This document shows, piece after piece, positions 1-7,089 of a stretch of DNA of 39,286 bases. The notes beneath the pieces are model-generated. The model did no database searches. It was not told the origin of the DNA and saw nothing but the letters and a program-made list of their open reading frames with translations. This stretch comes from Gammaproteobacteria bacterium. Its GTDB lineage: Bacteria; Pseudomonadota; Gammaproteobacteria; S012-40. Both the position numbers and the translations under genes were made by a program. The DNA lies in NCBI GenBank assembly GCA_919902765.1, contig CAKKRP010000018.1:1-39286 (forward strand), given 5' to 3'. Every line of letters begins with the position of its first letter. The first letter of the stretch is position 1.

Positions 1-549
1 CGCCATTCGACCGCCACCGGTGGAGATTGTGCGGAGCAATCGCGGGTTTTGGGTAACAGTTGTTTGTTGCAATGTTTAATATTGCCATGCACGCCTACGA
101 TCAACATGCCTACCGGGGCGGCTTCGACGATTTTTGCAAAGTTGCGTTCTAAACGGCGGCGATTGGAAATGTCGGTGACAGTGGCGATGACTTGTTTTCC
201 GATCGGTGTGTCGATGGGGTTTAGACCGATTTCTACTGGAAATGTGGTGCTATCGTTACGGCGCCCGAATAATTCTCGGCCTGTGCCCATACTGCGTTTT
301 GTGGGGCTAGAGAAGAATGCATGTATGTGCGCTTTGTGATGGGGGCTGTGTTCCGTAGGGAGTAGAATTTCTATGGGTTTGCCTAGCAGCGCTTGATCTG
401 CATAGCCGAATAAGCGGTGTAATTCCGCATTGGCAAGCACTATCATTCCAGCCGGATTGCACACCACCACGCTGGTGGGGAACGCCTTTTAACAACGCAG
501 AATTCAAATTCAGTTCGGCGTCTTTAGTGTTTCTGGCCAGCATGTCCAC
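1..549 (-). pseudogene. PAS-domain sensory protein, 5' part, frameshifted and cut by the window edge
   Basis: The reading starts at GTG 549 (or ATG 543), behind a GAGGTGG ribosome-binding sequence. The first ~23 residues are in one frame. A PAS domain then continues in another frame (VVVCNPAGMIVLANAELHRL, then LFGYADQALLGKPIEILLP, ending VIATVTDISNRRRLE) and a second PAS begins (KIVEAAPVGMLIVG). The shift falls at a run of four G on the plus strand (477-480); removing one base restores one continuous frame. Homology to a second PAS seems to stop near base 60, although the frame stays open to the edge. PAS proteins of this layout are usually N-terminal parts of histidine kinases or diguanylate cyclases; the output domain is not visible here. 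It is either a decayed gene or a homopolymer sequencing error. Confidence 0.6.
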
Positions 550-913
550 GTTTTAGCCACCTCGTCATTGGTACATTAATCCAGTGTTTTCGCGCGCACC
601 CGAAATGTGATGATCAGGACGGTGAGCGTGTTCAAGGTTTAGCGTGAATGACCAAGTGTATATGTAGGGAACAATTGCAAAATTGTGTAAACAAGTCGTG
701 GTGTGAGTAAGGTATGGGGTCTAAAGATCCCGCGATTTTAGAATGAAAAAGGAGGAAGAAGGCGGGGCGCAAAAATAGTGGGGCAACTTATACCGGGCGT
801 ACGCCATGCTGATCGGCATGGGACGAAAATGGGGCAGTCTTTTTTGAAGGGAAATGGGCTGCCACGGGGTGAATGTCGAAGGTGTTGACGGCGAAGCGTT
901 TTTCAATGCAAAA
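550..913. other. Intergenic stretch without a recognisable gene
   Basis: No frame here has a recognisable domain. The only structure seen is a small inverted repeat, ACAATT (671-676) / AATTGT (681-686) with a 4-base loop. A possible in-frame tail of a ParD-like antitoxin (around VDGEAFFNAK) lies at roughly 880-913, just before the ParE-like scrap, but this is weak. Confidence 0.4.
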
Positions 914-991
914 ATGAACCGCCAGGTACTCTCCCCTGCGGCGCAGGCGGGCATCGCCAACATATGGGAGTATACGAAGAAACGATGGTAT
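914..991 (+). pseudogene. ParE/RelE-superfamily toxin, N-terminal scrap
   Basis: From ATG 914 the translation reads MNRQVLSPAAQAGIANIWEY followed by TKKRW. This matches the start of ParE-type toxins, which typically begin with a short strand, then L-S-P-A-A-Q-A-D-L, then an I-W-x-Y-x-x-x-R-W helix. After about 26 residues the similarity stops and the frame runs on into the next gene's region with no further ParE motif. It is therefore a relic: the catalytic C-terminal half is absent. The call rests on recognising the motif by eye in a short stretch. Confidence 0.5.
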
Positions 992-1076
992 GATGGTTTC
1001 AATTGTTGCGCTTTGGCGACGCGCGACTCCATGCTAAACTCACGGCATTCACTATGCCTAAATCCGGGGATGTTTT

Positions 1077-1661
1077 ATGGCTCTGGCACACCGCGATCAA
1101 CATCAGCATACCTACGGCGAATACCGTACTTGGCCCGAGGAAGCACGTTACGAGCTTATCGATGGCCTTGCTTATGCCATGGCGCCGGCGCCGTCTATTG
1201 CGCATCAAGACATTGTCGGCGAGGTTTTTCGGCAAATAGCGAATGCCTTGGAAAATTCCCGGTGCCGCCCGTTCGTGGCGCCGGTCGATGTGCGTTTGCC
1301 GAAAGCGCGCGAAAAAGACGAGCAAATCGATACCGTGGTGCAACCCGATATTTTGGTCGTCTGTGACGCCTCGAAAATCGACGCCAAGGGCGTGCGCGGC
1401 GCGCCCGATTGGATTATTGAAGTCTTGTCCCCAGCGACCGCCACGCACGATCATATCGCCAAACGCCGTATCTACGAACGCCACGGGGTACGCGAATACT
1501 GGCTGGTGCATCCCACTGATCGCATGGTGACCATTTACCGTCTCGACAATAACAGCTACGGCAAACCGGATGTGGTTGAAATGAAAGACCAAACGGCCGT
1601 GGGGATCATGCCGGAAATCATCATTGAGTGGGAGCGGGTGACGCGGCGCTTGGCGGAGTAA
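1077..1661 (+). CDS. Uma2 family (DUF820) restriction-endonuclease-fold protein
   Basis: This 194-residue protein has the Uma2/DUF820 pattern: YELIDG (E26), a PD dyad in VVQPDILVVCD (D91), DWIIEVLSPAT (E115) and EYWLVHP. These correspond to the PD-(D/E)xK nuclease fold of the family. The biochemical role of Uma2 proteins is poorly established; they are often multicopy and occur singly in accessory regions. The length is normal for the family. A possible promoter with -10 TAAACT (1035-1040) lies about 40 bases upstream. A second, diverged Uma2 gene sits at 4911-5516 on the other strand. Family assignment is firm; activity is not known. Confidence 0.85.
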   Translation: MALAHRDQHQHTYGEYRTWPEEARYELIDGLAYAMAPAPSIAHQDIVGEVFRQIANALENSRCRPFVAPVDVRLPKAREKDEQIDTVVQPDILVVCDASKIDAKGVRGAPDWIIEVLSPATATHDHIAKRRIYERHGVREYWLVHPTDRMVTIYRLDNNSYGKPDVVEMKDQTAVGIMPEIIIEWERVTRRLAE

Positions 1662-1683
1662 TTTTATGGATTGATCGTTCGCA

Positions 1684-1703
1684 CGCCTACATGGATGTAG
1701 GCG
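1684..1703. repeat. Perfect palindromic hairpin downstream of the Uma2 gene
   Basis: CGCCTACAT (1684-1692) and ATGTAGGCG (1695-1703) are perfect inverted copies around GG. There is no T-run after it, so it is not a classical terminator. It could be a REP-like element or an RNA 3'-end structure. Confidence 0.4.
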
Positions 1704-1847
1704 GTAGTGCAGCGCCAGGAGCACGCTGCCGAGTAGATGGCTAATGGAAAATCTGGGTTAAACTCACCGTTTGAAATTTACTTTATGCAGCGCGAACGAG
1801 GGCGGGCGGTGGCGTGTTGGGTTTGAGCCCCCGCTCCATTATTATCC

Positions 1848-1875
1848 TTGAAATAAGCTCAATTATGTCTATAAT
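1848..1875 (+). promoter_or_regulatory. Sigma-70-type promoter before the AAA ATPase fragment
   Basis: TTGAAA (1848-1853) and a perfect TATAAT (1870-1875) are separated by 16 bases. The ATG of the truncated ATPase frame lies 9 bases after the -10 box, so a transcript would have a very short or no leader. Confidence 0.55.
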
Positions 1876-1883
1876 TGTCCGTT

Positions 1884-2027
1884 ATGGACAGTCAATTACG
1901 CGCTGTTGTTCGCCAAAAAATCATTGATGCCCAAGCGGCGCCACTACCGGTGCTGACGCGCCGGGACGTAAACGTTCGAGGCATTCCTTTCCAGTATTGC
2001 AATAGATGTATGCGCTTATCCGATTAA
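1884..2027 (+). pseudogene. N-terminal fragment of an AAA (ATP-binding, DUF4143-type) protein
   Basis: The 47-codon frame includes QKIIDAQAAPLPVLTRRDV and then NVRGIP. It resembles the start of AAA_14/DUF4143-type ATPases, in which an L-T-x-R-D-V segment and a G-x-P turn come just before the Walker A loop. The similarity ends at GIP, followed by unrelated codons and a stop at 2025-2027. The whole ATPase core is missing. A C-terminal DUF4143 fragment lies ~10 kb away at 12397-13002. They could be halves of one ancestral gene or remnants of two paralogues. Similarity was judged by eye on a short segment. Confidence 0.45.
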
Positions 2028-2224
2028 GCAGCTTGCTGGTTTTTGCCGCTTTGAAACGGCATGAAACCAGATTTTACGGCATCCAGAATAACCAATTCGA
2101 CGAGTGAGCCGTCGGCCGCGTAACTGAGATTGATATTCCAATCTTGCGACGCCTCGCGCACGATGGGTTTATCGCTGAAGCAGATTTCCAGAATATCGTC
2201 TTGCGGAAAATAGGTGGTTTTCAT
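2024..2224 (-). CDS. DUF2283 domain protein
   Basis: This 66-residue protein starts MKTTYFPQDDILEICFSDKP and continues with VREASQDWNINLSYAADGSL then VELVILDA, the typical DUF2283 pattern of short beta strands. ATG 2224 is preferred over an upstream TTG because GGGAG lies 8 bases before it. The ATG also overlaps the TGA of the preceding DUF4258 frame (ATGA), so the two were translationally coupled. DUF2283 genes are often found next to DUF4258 genes and the pair behaves like a toxin-antitoxin module by arrangement; the function is not proven. This gene is intact although its partner is broken. Confidence 0.8.
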   Translation of the reverse strand: MKTTYFPQDDILEICFSDKPIVREASQDWNINLSYAADGSLVELVILDAVKSGFMPFQSGKNQQAA

Positions 2225-2492
2225 GATGGAAGCTCCCAAGTGAAATGGTGCATCACGGTTTTTACGATTAATGCATCTTCAAGCACGGCGGCGATACAAA
2301 GCAGATTGTCGTTACGATCCGTCATGTGCTTGGCAATCCAAAGCTGTTGCGCCGTCTTTGAGCGCAACTCGCCTGTTTCTATGATGTCGAGCAGCAATCC
2401 TGCAGCAATCCTGCATCAATCTGCCGGTCAGCCATCCGGCGTTGGGCATGCGCAGTTATTATGACAGTTTTTTGAAAGCGTTGACTGATCAT
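2221..2492 (-). pseudogene. DUF4258 family gene disrupted by an 11-bp tandem duplication
   Basis: The first frame reads VIITAHAQRRMADRQIDAGL, the DUF4258 opening. After two tandem copies of an 11-base unit (2391-2401 and 2402-2412) the frame shifts to an early stop. Deleting one copy restores a continuous frame: GLLLDIIETGELRSKTAQQL, WIAKHMTDRNDNLLCIAAVL, EDALIVKTVMHHFTWELPS, ending at TGA 2221-2223. That end overlaps the ATG of the DUF2283 gene. The start is uncertain (ATG 2492, or ATG 2510 directly behind GGGAGA). DUF4258 proteins are small and have been likened to RelE-type toxins. The lesion is recent or reversible, since the rest of the frame is undamaged. Confidence 0.75.
2391..2415. 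repeat. 11-bp tandem duplication
   Basis: The unit GCAGCAATCCT occurs twice (2391-2401, 2402-2412), followed by a partial third GCA. Eleven is not a multiple of three, so the duplication shifts the DUF4258 frame. Confidence 0.9.
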
Positions 2493-2556
2493 AGAGTGCA
2501 ATTTTACCATTCTCCCAAGATTTTTGCGAGAGAACAAGGGGAAGAGAAAAGCAAAT

Positions 2557-2571
2557 AAGGACACCCATAAT
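2557..2571. repeat. 15-bp direct repeat, left copy (flanks vapBC)
   Basis: AAGGACACCCATAAT here matches AAGGACACCCATTAT at 3486-3500 at 14 of 15 positions. The two copies enclose the vapBC pair and a 130-base stretch with an unrecognised open frame (about 2572-2700). Confidence 0.6.
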
Positions 2572-2705
2572 CAATTCCGCGCTGGATTCGCTGGATCAGT
2601 TAAAGGCGCTTGCGCAACGCTTGGGGCAGGCGTTTGTGAAGGGGAGCGGCGTGGCAGTTGAATCGCCGTGGTGTGTGACCGTGAGCGCGCAATTTTCATC
2701 AATGG

Positions 2706-3128
2706 CTATAACGCGCCCATGCCCAATACGGACGCCGCGTGGCGTAGGCGCTGATCGAAGCATGCGAATGTGACGGGGATATCCGAGCGCATACGCACAT
2801 ACTCCGCTGCGGCGAGCTGCACACTGTCGTAGCCACGCAAGGCGAAGGCCTCTGCGAGGTCGCCGGCGCGTCGAATTAACATTTCGTCGGTTGCGATAAC
2901 AAGATACCGTGGCCAGTCTTCCAGTAACTGGGTTTTTAATAGGCCGAGCGTGTTGTCGTTGACTCGTTGTTCGCGGCGTAGACGTGCGAATGTCGCCCGC
3001 GCCTCCACGTAGGACATTATGCTAGTGGCTGTCACGTCAGCGCCGAGCACGGATGATCGCACGGTGTCGCTACCGAGTTCCTGAATGTATAGTTTTACGA
3101 GGGCCGACGTGTCGAGGTAGAGGATCAT
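2706..3128 (-). CDS. vapC: VapC-type PIN-domain toxin (putative ribonuclease)
   Basis: This 140-residue PIN-domain protein has all four expected acidic positions: D6 in MILYLDTSALVK, E42 in SYVEARATF, D101 in RGYDSVQLAAA and D125 in FACFDQRLR. PIN toxins are Mg-dependent RNases that cut specific RNAs when freed from their antitoxin. Its ATG overlaps the antitoxin's TGA by four bases (ATGA), the usual antitoxin-first arrangement. The length is typical. The gene appears intact with no missing catalytic residue. Confidence 0.9.
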   Translation of the reverse strand: MILYLDTSALVKLYIQELGSDTVRSSVLGADVTATSIMSYVEARATFARLRREQRVNDNTLGLLKTQLLEDWPRYLVIATDEMLIRRAGDLAEAFALRGYDSVQLAAAEYVRMRSDIPVTFACFDQRLRHAASVLGMGAL

Positions 3129-3391
3129 CCCCTGTCCTCGTTAACCATGTCCGCCGCCAGCGGACCCGATCCCTGCAAGTGAACTTGGGCACCCTTCGGT
3201 TTGCCCCCCTGCCAGCTTACGCCCTTCGCCTCACGCAATCGTGAGAGGGCGTCGCTTTCAGCGACACCCGCGAGCGGCTCTAAGCGCGCAATGGGCTTGT
3301 TATGCACCGTAATGATCACCGACTCCCCCGCAGCGACACTTCGGAGGTATTGCGAGAGGTGGGTCTTAAACTCTCTGATAGGGACTCTCAT
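3125..3391 (-). CDS. vapB: Phd/YefM-type antitoxin of the VapC toxin
   Basis: This 88-residue protein starts MRVPIREFKTHLSQYLRSV and continues AAGESVIITVHNKPIARLEP. That is the Phd/YefM fold, in which an N-terminal domain dimerises and binds operator DNA. The C-terminal part (from about residue 50) would wrap the PIN toxin. It overlaps vapC by four bases. A promoter (3422-3451) and the palindrome GTATATAC (3423-3430) lie just upstream, where autoregulation by the antitoxin would be expected. Functional pairing is inferred from position. Confidence 0.88.
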   Translation of the reverse strand: MRVPIREFKTHLSQYLRSVAAGESVIITVHNKPIARLEPLAGVAESDALSRLREAKGVSWQGGKPKGAQVHLQGSGPLAADMVNEDRG

Positions 3392-3421
3392 TGATGTCCT
3401 TAGTAACCGTCTATTGAGGTC

Positions 3422-3451
3422 AGTATATACAATTAAGTGATCTCAAGTCAA
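3422..3451 (-). promoter_or_regulatory. Sigma-70-type promoter and palindrome for vapBC
   Basis: On the minus strand, TTGACT (3451-3446) and TATACT (3427-3422) are separated by 18 bases. The -10 region overlaps the palindrome GTATATAC (3423-3430), a plausible operator half for the antitoxin. The antitoxin ATG is about 30 bases downstream. Confidence 0.6.
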
Positions 3452-3485
3452 TCGGCAATCAAGAGGACAATAAAAAAACAATAAA

Positions 3486-3500
3486 AAGGACACCCATTAT
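3486..3500. repeat. 15-bp direct repeat, right copy (flanks vapBC)
   Basis: AAGGACACCCATTAT; partner of the copy at 2557-2571 with one mismatch. It lies upstream of the vapBC promoter. Confidence 0.6.
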
Positions 3501-3589
3501 TCTTGATATTCCCCCCACCCCATCCGTTATCCTCCATGATCTAACCAAAACCCTCCTTGGCCGGAAAACCGTCACTGCATGGGCCCCTG

Positions 3590-3621
3590 TGTACCGCTAA
3601 CGTAGGTGCGGCAGCGGTACA
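3590..3621. repeat. Inverted repeat upstream of the J-domain-like gene
   Basis: TGTACCGCT (3590-3598) and AGCGGTACA (3613-3621) are perfect inverted copies separated by 14 bases. It may be an operator or an RNA hairpin for the gene starting at 3711. Apart from this, the vapBC promoter and the right direct repeat, nothing is seen in 3392-3710. Confidence 0.5.
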
Positions 3622-3710
3622 ACCCCATAATAATGACGATTTGGCCATTTCCCCCTCATGCCTACTGGTGTAAGATGGCATTTTCGGGAACACGCCACAG
3701 GTTTAAGTTT

Positions 3711-4871
3711 ATGCAACTGAATTTGGACTTATTTGATACCGCTACAGATGCCGCTACAGAGATCATTCCGGTCGATGCGAAAATAAATACGCAAAACCTT
3801 ACCAAGGCGCAGAAACGCTTTAATTCGCTAATTGAAAAAATCGACAAACTTAAGCATGAACTCGGCCTTTGGCAGCGGACGATTCCACGCGTGCGGGAGC
3901 GGGTGGCGACGGAATTGACGCCTTTGATAGAAACCTTTGATAAACATCGCGCGGAATTTGCGCATCTACTCGATAGCGCCTATGAAAAGAAAATATTCAA
4001 AAAGAAAGAAAAGGAAAAACTCCGGCATTTGATTTGTAGCATAACAAGCGAGCTCCTAGGCGACGATGCCGATCACGCCTTAAAAGCCTTGCATGACAAA
4101 CATAGCGAGGTCGCGTTCGACGAATTGGCCCAAGAAAAAAACGACATGGTGAAGACCATAATGGCGGATATCCTCGGCGTGGAATTGCCGGATGAAATGG
4201 ATTTGAACGACGAACATAAATTCGCCGCGTTTATGCAAGAAAAAATGCATGCAGAGCAATCCAAGGCCGAGGCGCGTGAGCGGGCGGCGGAAGAGAAACG
4301 CGCCAAACGCAAAAAGTCCGCCAAGCAACTTGAGCGCGAGGCGCAACAACAGGCGCAGGCGCAGGATGTGCGCAAATCCATTCAAGAGGTATTTCGCAAA
4401 TTGGCCGCTGCGCTGCACCCGGACCGTGAATCCGACCCTGTGGAGCGTGAGCGCAAGACCGCGTTGATGCAGCGGGTAAACGTGGCCTATAACAAAAAAG
4501 ATTTGTTGCAATTATTGGAATTGCAGTTGGAGGTCGAGCAAATCGATCAATCCCATCTCAGCACAATGTCCGATGCGCGCCTGGTACATTTTAATAAAAT
4601 CTTGAAAGAGCAGTGCGACGAATTGCAGCAAGAATTGGCGGAAATACAAATACCGTTTAAAATGCAATTCGATGTGGCGCCTTATGTGACGTTATCGATT
4701 GCCGATATCACGCTTCGTTTGGATTTCGATATCAAAGATATCAAAGCCAGTATTGCGGATTTGCGCGGCGATCTGAAGGATTTTAAAGATCCGAACCGCT
4801 TGAGGGCTTGGTTGAGGCGAATTCAAATGCCCAAGCAAGCTAAGTTTGACGAGTTCGATTTTCCGTTCTAA
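3711..4871 (+). CDS. Coiled-coil protein with a J-domain-like HPD segment
   Basis: This 386-residue acidic/basic protein is dominated by predicted helices. Around residues 225-275 it reads VFRKLAAALHPDRESDP, then a helix ending NVAYNKKDLLQLLELQ. The HPD tripeptide (236-238) and the following helix match helix II, the HPD loop and helix III of a J domain, the part that stimulates the Hsp70 ATPase. Unlike DnaJ, the segment is central, preceded by a Lys/Glu/Arg-rich coiled coil (~165-215) and followed by ~125 residues. I chose ATG 3711 (MQLNLDLFD); in-frame ATGs exist at 3675 and further upstream. The role is likely as a co-chaperone, but the client is unknown. It is followed by a clear terminator. 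Confidence 0.7.
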   Translation: MQLNLDLFDTATDAATEIIPVDAKINTQNLTKAQKRFNSLIEKIDKLKHELGLWQRTIPRVRERVATELTPLIETFDKHRAEFAHLLDSAYEKKIFKKKEKEKLRHLICSITSELLGDDADHALKALHDKHSEVAFDELAQEKNDMVKTIMADILGVELPDEMDLNDEHKFAAFMQEKMHAEQSKAEARERAAEEKRAKRKKSAKQLEREAQQQAQAQDVRKSIQEVFRKLAAALHPDRESDPVERERKTALMQRVNVAYNKKDLLQLLELQLEVEQIDQSHLSTMSDARLVHFNKILKEQCDELQQELAEIQIPFKMQFDVAPYVTLSIADITLRLDFDIKDIKASIADLRGDLKDFKDPNRLRAWLRRIQMPKQAKFDEFDFPF

Positions 4872-4883
4872 TTGTAATCGTAC

Positions 4884-4909
4884 AAATGCCCCTCTCGGGG
4901 CATTTTTGT
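4884..4909 (+). terminator. Rho-independent terminator
   Basis: The stem AAATGCCCC (4884-4892) / GGGGCATTT (4897-4905) has a TCTC loop and runs into a T-rich tract (TTTTTGTTTT). It ends the J-domain-like gene. The convergent Uma2 gene stops a few bases further, so it may serve both directions weakly. Confidence 0.9.
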
Positions 4910-4910
4910 T

Positions 4911-5516
4911 TTATGGGTCTGATAAAGGGGGTATTTCCGGCGGCACTGTCACGTTTTCATATAACGCCTCTATCGCGACACGAAAGTCCACGCTGGCGAA
5001 TTCAACTTTTTGCCCCGCACTGAAAGGGTATAACACCCAATGGCCGGTGTTGTCCAAACGGAAGACCTCCACGCTGATACGATCCGGGTCGATGATGACG
5101 TATTCGCGTAAGGCGGGACTTGCGCGATAGCGGGCGAATTTTTGGCCGCGATCATAGGCGGCGGTGGAGTCGGACAATACCTCGATGACGACGTGCGGGT
5201 GAATTTTAAAATAGTCGTTTTTGCGGTCGCGTTCGTCGCAGGTGACCACGACATCGGGGTAGAAAAACGCGTTGACAGACTCGACGCGCACCTTCATATC
5301 GGCCATGTAGATGCGGCAGGGACCGCCGCGCAGGTGTGAATGTAACAACGCGAAAATATTGCCCGCTACCGTCACATGCGCGTCGCGCGCGCCGACCATC
5401 GCGTATACCTCGCCGTCGATATACTCGTGTTTGATATCCAAGGTTTTTTCCCAGTCCAAATAGGACTGGGGGGACATCTTGGCAAGCTTGTGAGGGATGG
5501 ACATCGCCGCGCTCAT
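4911..5516 (-). CDS. Uma2 family (DUF820) restriction-endonuclease-fold protein
   Basis: This 201-residue protein has the Uma2 signatures KHEYIDGEVYAM (E31), FYPDVVVTCD (D88), HVVIEVLSDSTAAYDRG (E112) and REYVIIDP, consistent with a PD-(D/E)xK fold. It is clearly diverged from the copy at 1077-1661, so it is not a recent duplicate. An alternative start is ATG 5504. It is divergent from the Wadjet operon across ~100 bp. The upstream region contains TCAAATGT, 11 bases, then GCCGATAA on the minus strand, the geometry of a sigma-28 promoter. Function of the family is unsettled. Confidence 0.85.
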   Translation of the reverse strand: MSAAMSIPHKLAKMSPQSYLDWEKTLDIKHEYIDGEVYAMVGARDAHVTVAGNIFALLHSHLRGGPCRIYMADMKVRVESVNAFFYPDVVVTCDERDRKNDYFKIHPHVVIEVLSDSTAAYDRGQKFARYRASPALREYVIIDPDRISVEVFRLDNTGHWVLYPFSAGQKVEFASVDFRVAIEALYENVTVPPEIPPLSDP

Positions 5517-5554
5517 CGGGATTACGATAGGGTAATTATAGCCTACTTATATTA

Positions 5555-5581
5555 TTATCGGCGAGGAAACGGCACATTTGA
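5555..5581 (-). promoter_or_regulatory. Candidate sigma-28 (FliA) promoter for the Uma2 gene
   Basis: On the minus strand TCAAATGT (5581-5574), an 11-base spacer, then GCCGATAA (5562-5555). The -10 element equals the flagellar sigma consensus in all eight positions and the spacing is exact. A TATAAT also occurs nearer the gene on the minus strand, without a good -35, so sigma-70 initiation is possible instead. Confidence 0.4.
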
Positions 5582-5617
5582 GACACAAAACAGTGCTAAT
5601 TTTGGTACTATACACGC

Positions 5618-7072
5618 GTGAGTCTGGATTACACTACCCTCGATCTTTTGCGCCAAAATCACCCGGCATGGCGGCTATTGGCCTCGCCACACGCGCCCCT
5701 GGTCGTGAGTTTTTTGCAGCGTGTATTCATCGCCCCGAATGTGCGCGTGATGGCGCAGGCCGATGTGGTTGAGGCCTTGGAGGATGAATTATTCGCGTTG
5801 CGCGCGCGGCTGGGTGCGGCAAGTTTTCCTAAATCCGCGCTGGATTATCTGAACGATTGGGCGGCGCAGGACAAGGGCTGGCTGCGTAAATTTTATGCCG
5901 ACGGTTCGGACGAACCGCAATTTGACCTGACCCCGCCGACTGAAAAGGCGATTGCCTGGTTGGGTACGTTGACTGCGCGGGCCTTCGTGGGCACGGAGTC
6001 GCGCCTATTGCTGTTGTTTGATTTACTCAAACAAATGAGCGATGGCCGTCAGAGCGATCCGCAGACGCGTATCGCCGAATTGCAAAAGCGCCGCGATGCG
6101 ATTGATGTTGAAATCGCCCAGGTATCGGCGGGCGACGTTACCCTGTTGGATGACACGGCCCTGCGTGATCGTTTTCAGCAATTCACCCAACTTGCGCGTG
6201 AGTTGTTGAGTGATTTTCGCGAGGTGGAACACAATTTTCGTGCGCTAGACCGTCGCGTGCGTGAGCGTATCGCGTTGTGGGAAGGCAGTAAAGGCGCGTT
6301 GCTGGAAGATATCATGGGTGAACGCGACGCGATTGCGGATTCCGATCAAGGGCGTAGTTTTCGCGCCTTTTGGGATTTTTTGATGTCGAGCCGCCGTCAA
6401 GAAGAGTTGACGCAATTATTAGACACGGTGTTGGCGTTGCCGCCAGTGGCGGAACTCAAACCCGATGCGCGCACCCGGCGTGTACACTATGATTGGTTGG
6501 AGGCGGGTGAGCATACGCAACGCACTGTCGCCGATTTGAGCAAACAATTGCGGCGTTTTCTCGATGATAAGGCGTGGCTGGAGAATCGTCGTATCATGGA
6601 AATTCTGCATGGTATTGAGGCCAAGGCGTTGGCCTTGCGCGCGACGATGCCGGCGGGTGAAGTGATGACGATGGCCGATACCGCCGCCGAGATCGATTTG
6701 CCGATGGAACGACCGTTGTACACCCCGGCTATCAAACCCTTGATCGCCAATATCGCGTTGCAAACCGGCGATAGCGCGGTCGATGCCGGCGTCTTGTTTT
6801 CACAACGCGTGGTGGATCGCGCGCAATTGGCGTGGCATATTCGTCATGCGTTGCAAGCGCGCGCGCAAATTACGCTAAGCGAACTGTGTACGCTACAACC
6901 GTTGCAACAAGGTTTGGCGGAATTGGTGGCCTACCTCCAATTGGCAAGCGACAGTTTCAAGTGTGTGGTGGACGAGACGGTGGAGGATATCATCGTGTGG
7001 CAAGGCGAGGGACTTTACGGTCAACCGAGCACCAAGCAGGCACGTTTGCCGCGTGTGATTTTTGTCAGATAG
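5618..7072 (+). CDS. jetA: Wadjet type I subunit JetA (DUF3375, kleisin-like)
   Basis: This 484-residue DUF3375 protein is the MukF/kleisin-like subunit of the Wadjet SMC complex, which recognises and destroys circular plasmid DNA. Recognisable parts are MSLDYTTLDLLRQNHPAWRL at the N-terminus (family hallmark: an H-P-A-W-x-L-L segment), a long central helical region (~150-330) and a C-terminal winged-helix-like part ending near ARLPRVIFV. It starts at GTG 5618 with no good ribosome-binding site. A TACTAT (5606-5611) lies just before it, so a nearly leaderless transcript is possible. It is the first gene of the jetABCD operon; jetB follows after 17 bases. Confidence 0.92.
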   Translation: MSLDYTTLDLLRQNHPAWRLLASPHAPLVVSFLQRVFIAPNVRVMAQADVVEALEDELFALRARLGAASFPKSALDYLNDWAAQDKGWLRKFYADGSDEPQFDLTPPTEKAIAWLGTLTARAFVGTESRLLLLFDLLKQMSDGRQSDPQTRIAELQKRRDAIDVEIAQVSAGDVTLLDDTALRDRFQQFTQLARELLSDFREVEHNFRALDRRVRERIALWEGSKGALLEDIMGERDAIADSDQGRSFRAFWDFLMSSRRQEELTQLLDTVLALPPVAELKPDARTRRVHYDWLEAGEHTQRTVADLSKQLRRFLDDKAWLENRRIMEILHGIEAKALALRATMPAGEVMTMADTAAEIDLPMERPLYTPAIKPLIANIALQTGDSAVDAGVLFSQRVVDRAQLAWHIRHALQARAQITLSELCTLQPLQQGLAELVAYLQLASDSFKCVVDETVEDIIVWQGEGLYGQPSTKQARLPRVIFVR

Positions 7073-7089
7073 CGATGAGAGGCGTATAG

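Noticed and set aside
992..1366. Continuation of the ParE-like frame into the Uma2 gene
   Set aside because: Beyond about base 991 the translation has no toxin similarity and overlaps the convincing Uma2 gene in another frame.
2572..2705. Open frame SALDSLDQLKALAQRLGQAF between the left direct repeat and vapC
   Set aside because: No start codon context or recognisable family; kept only as an unexplained scrap.
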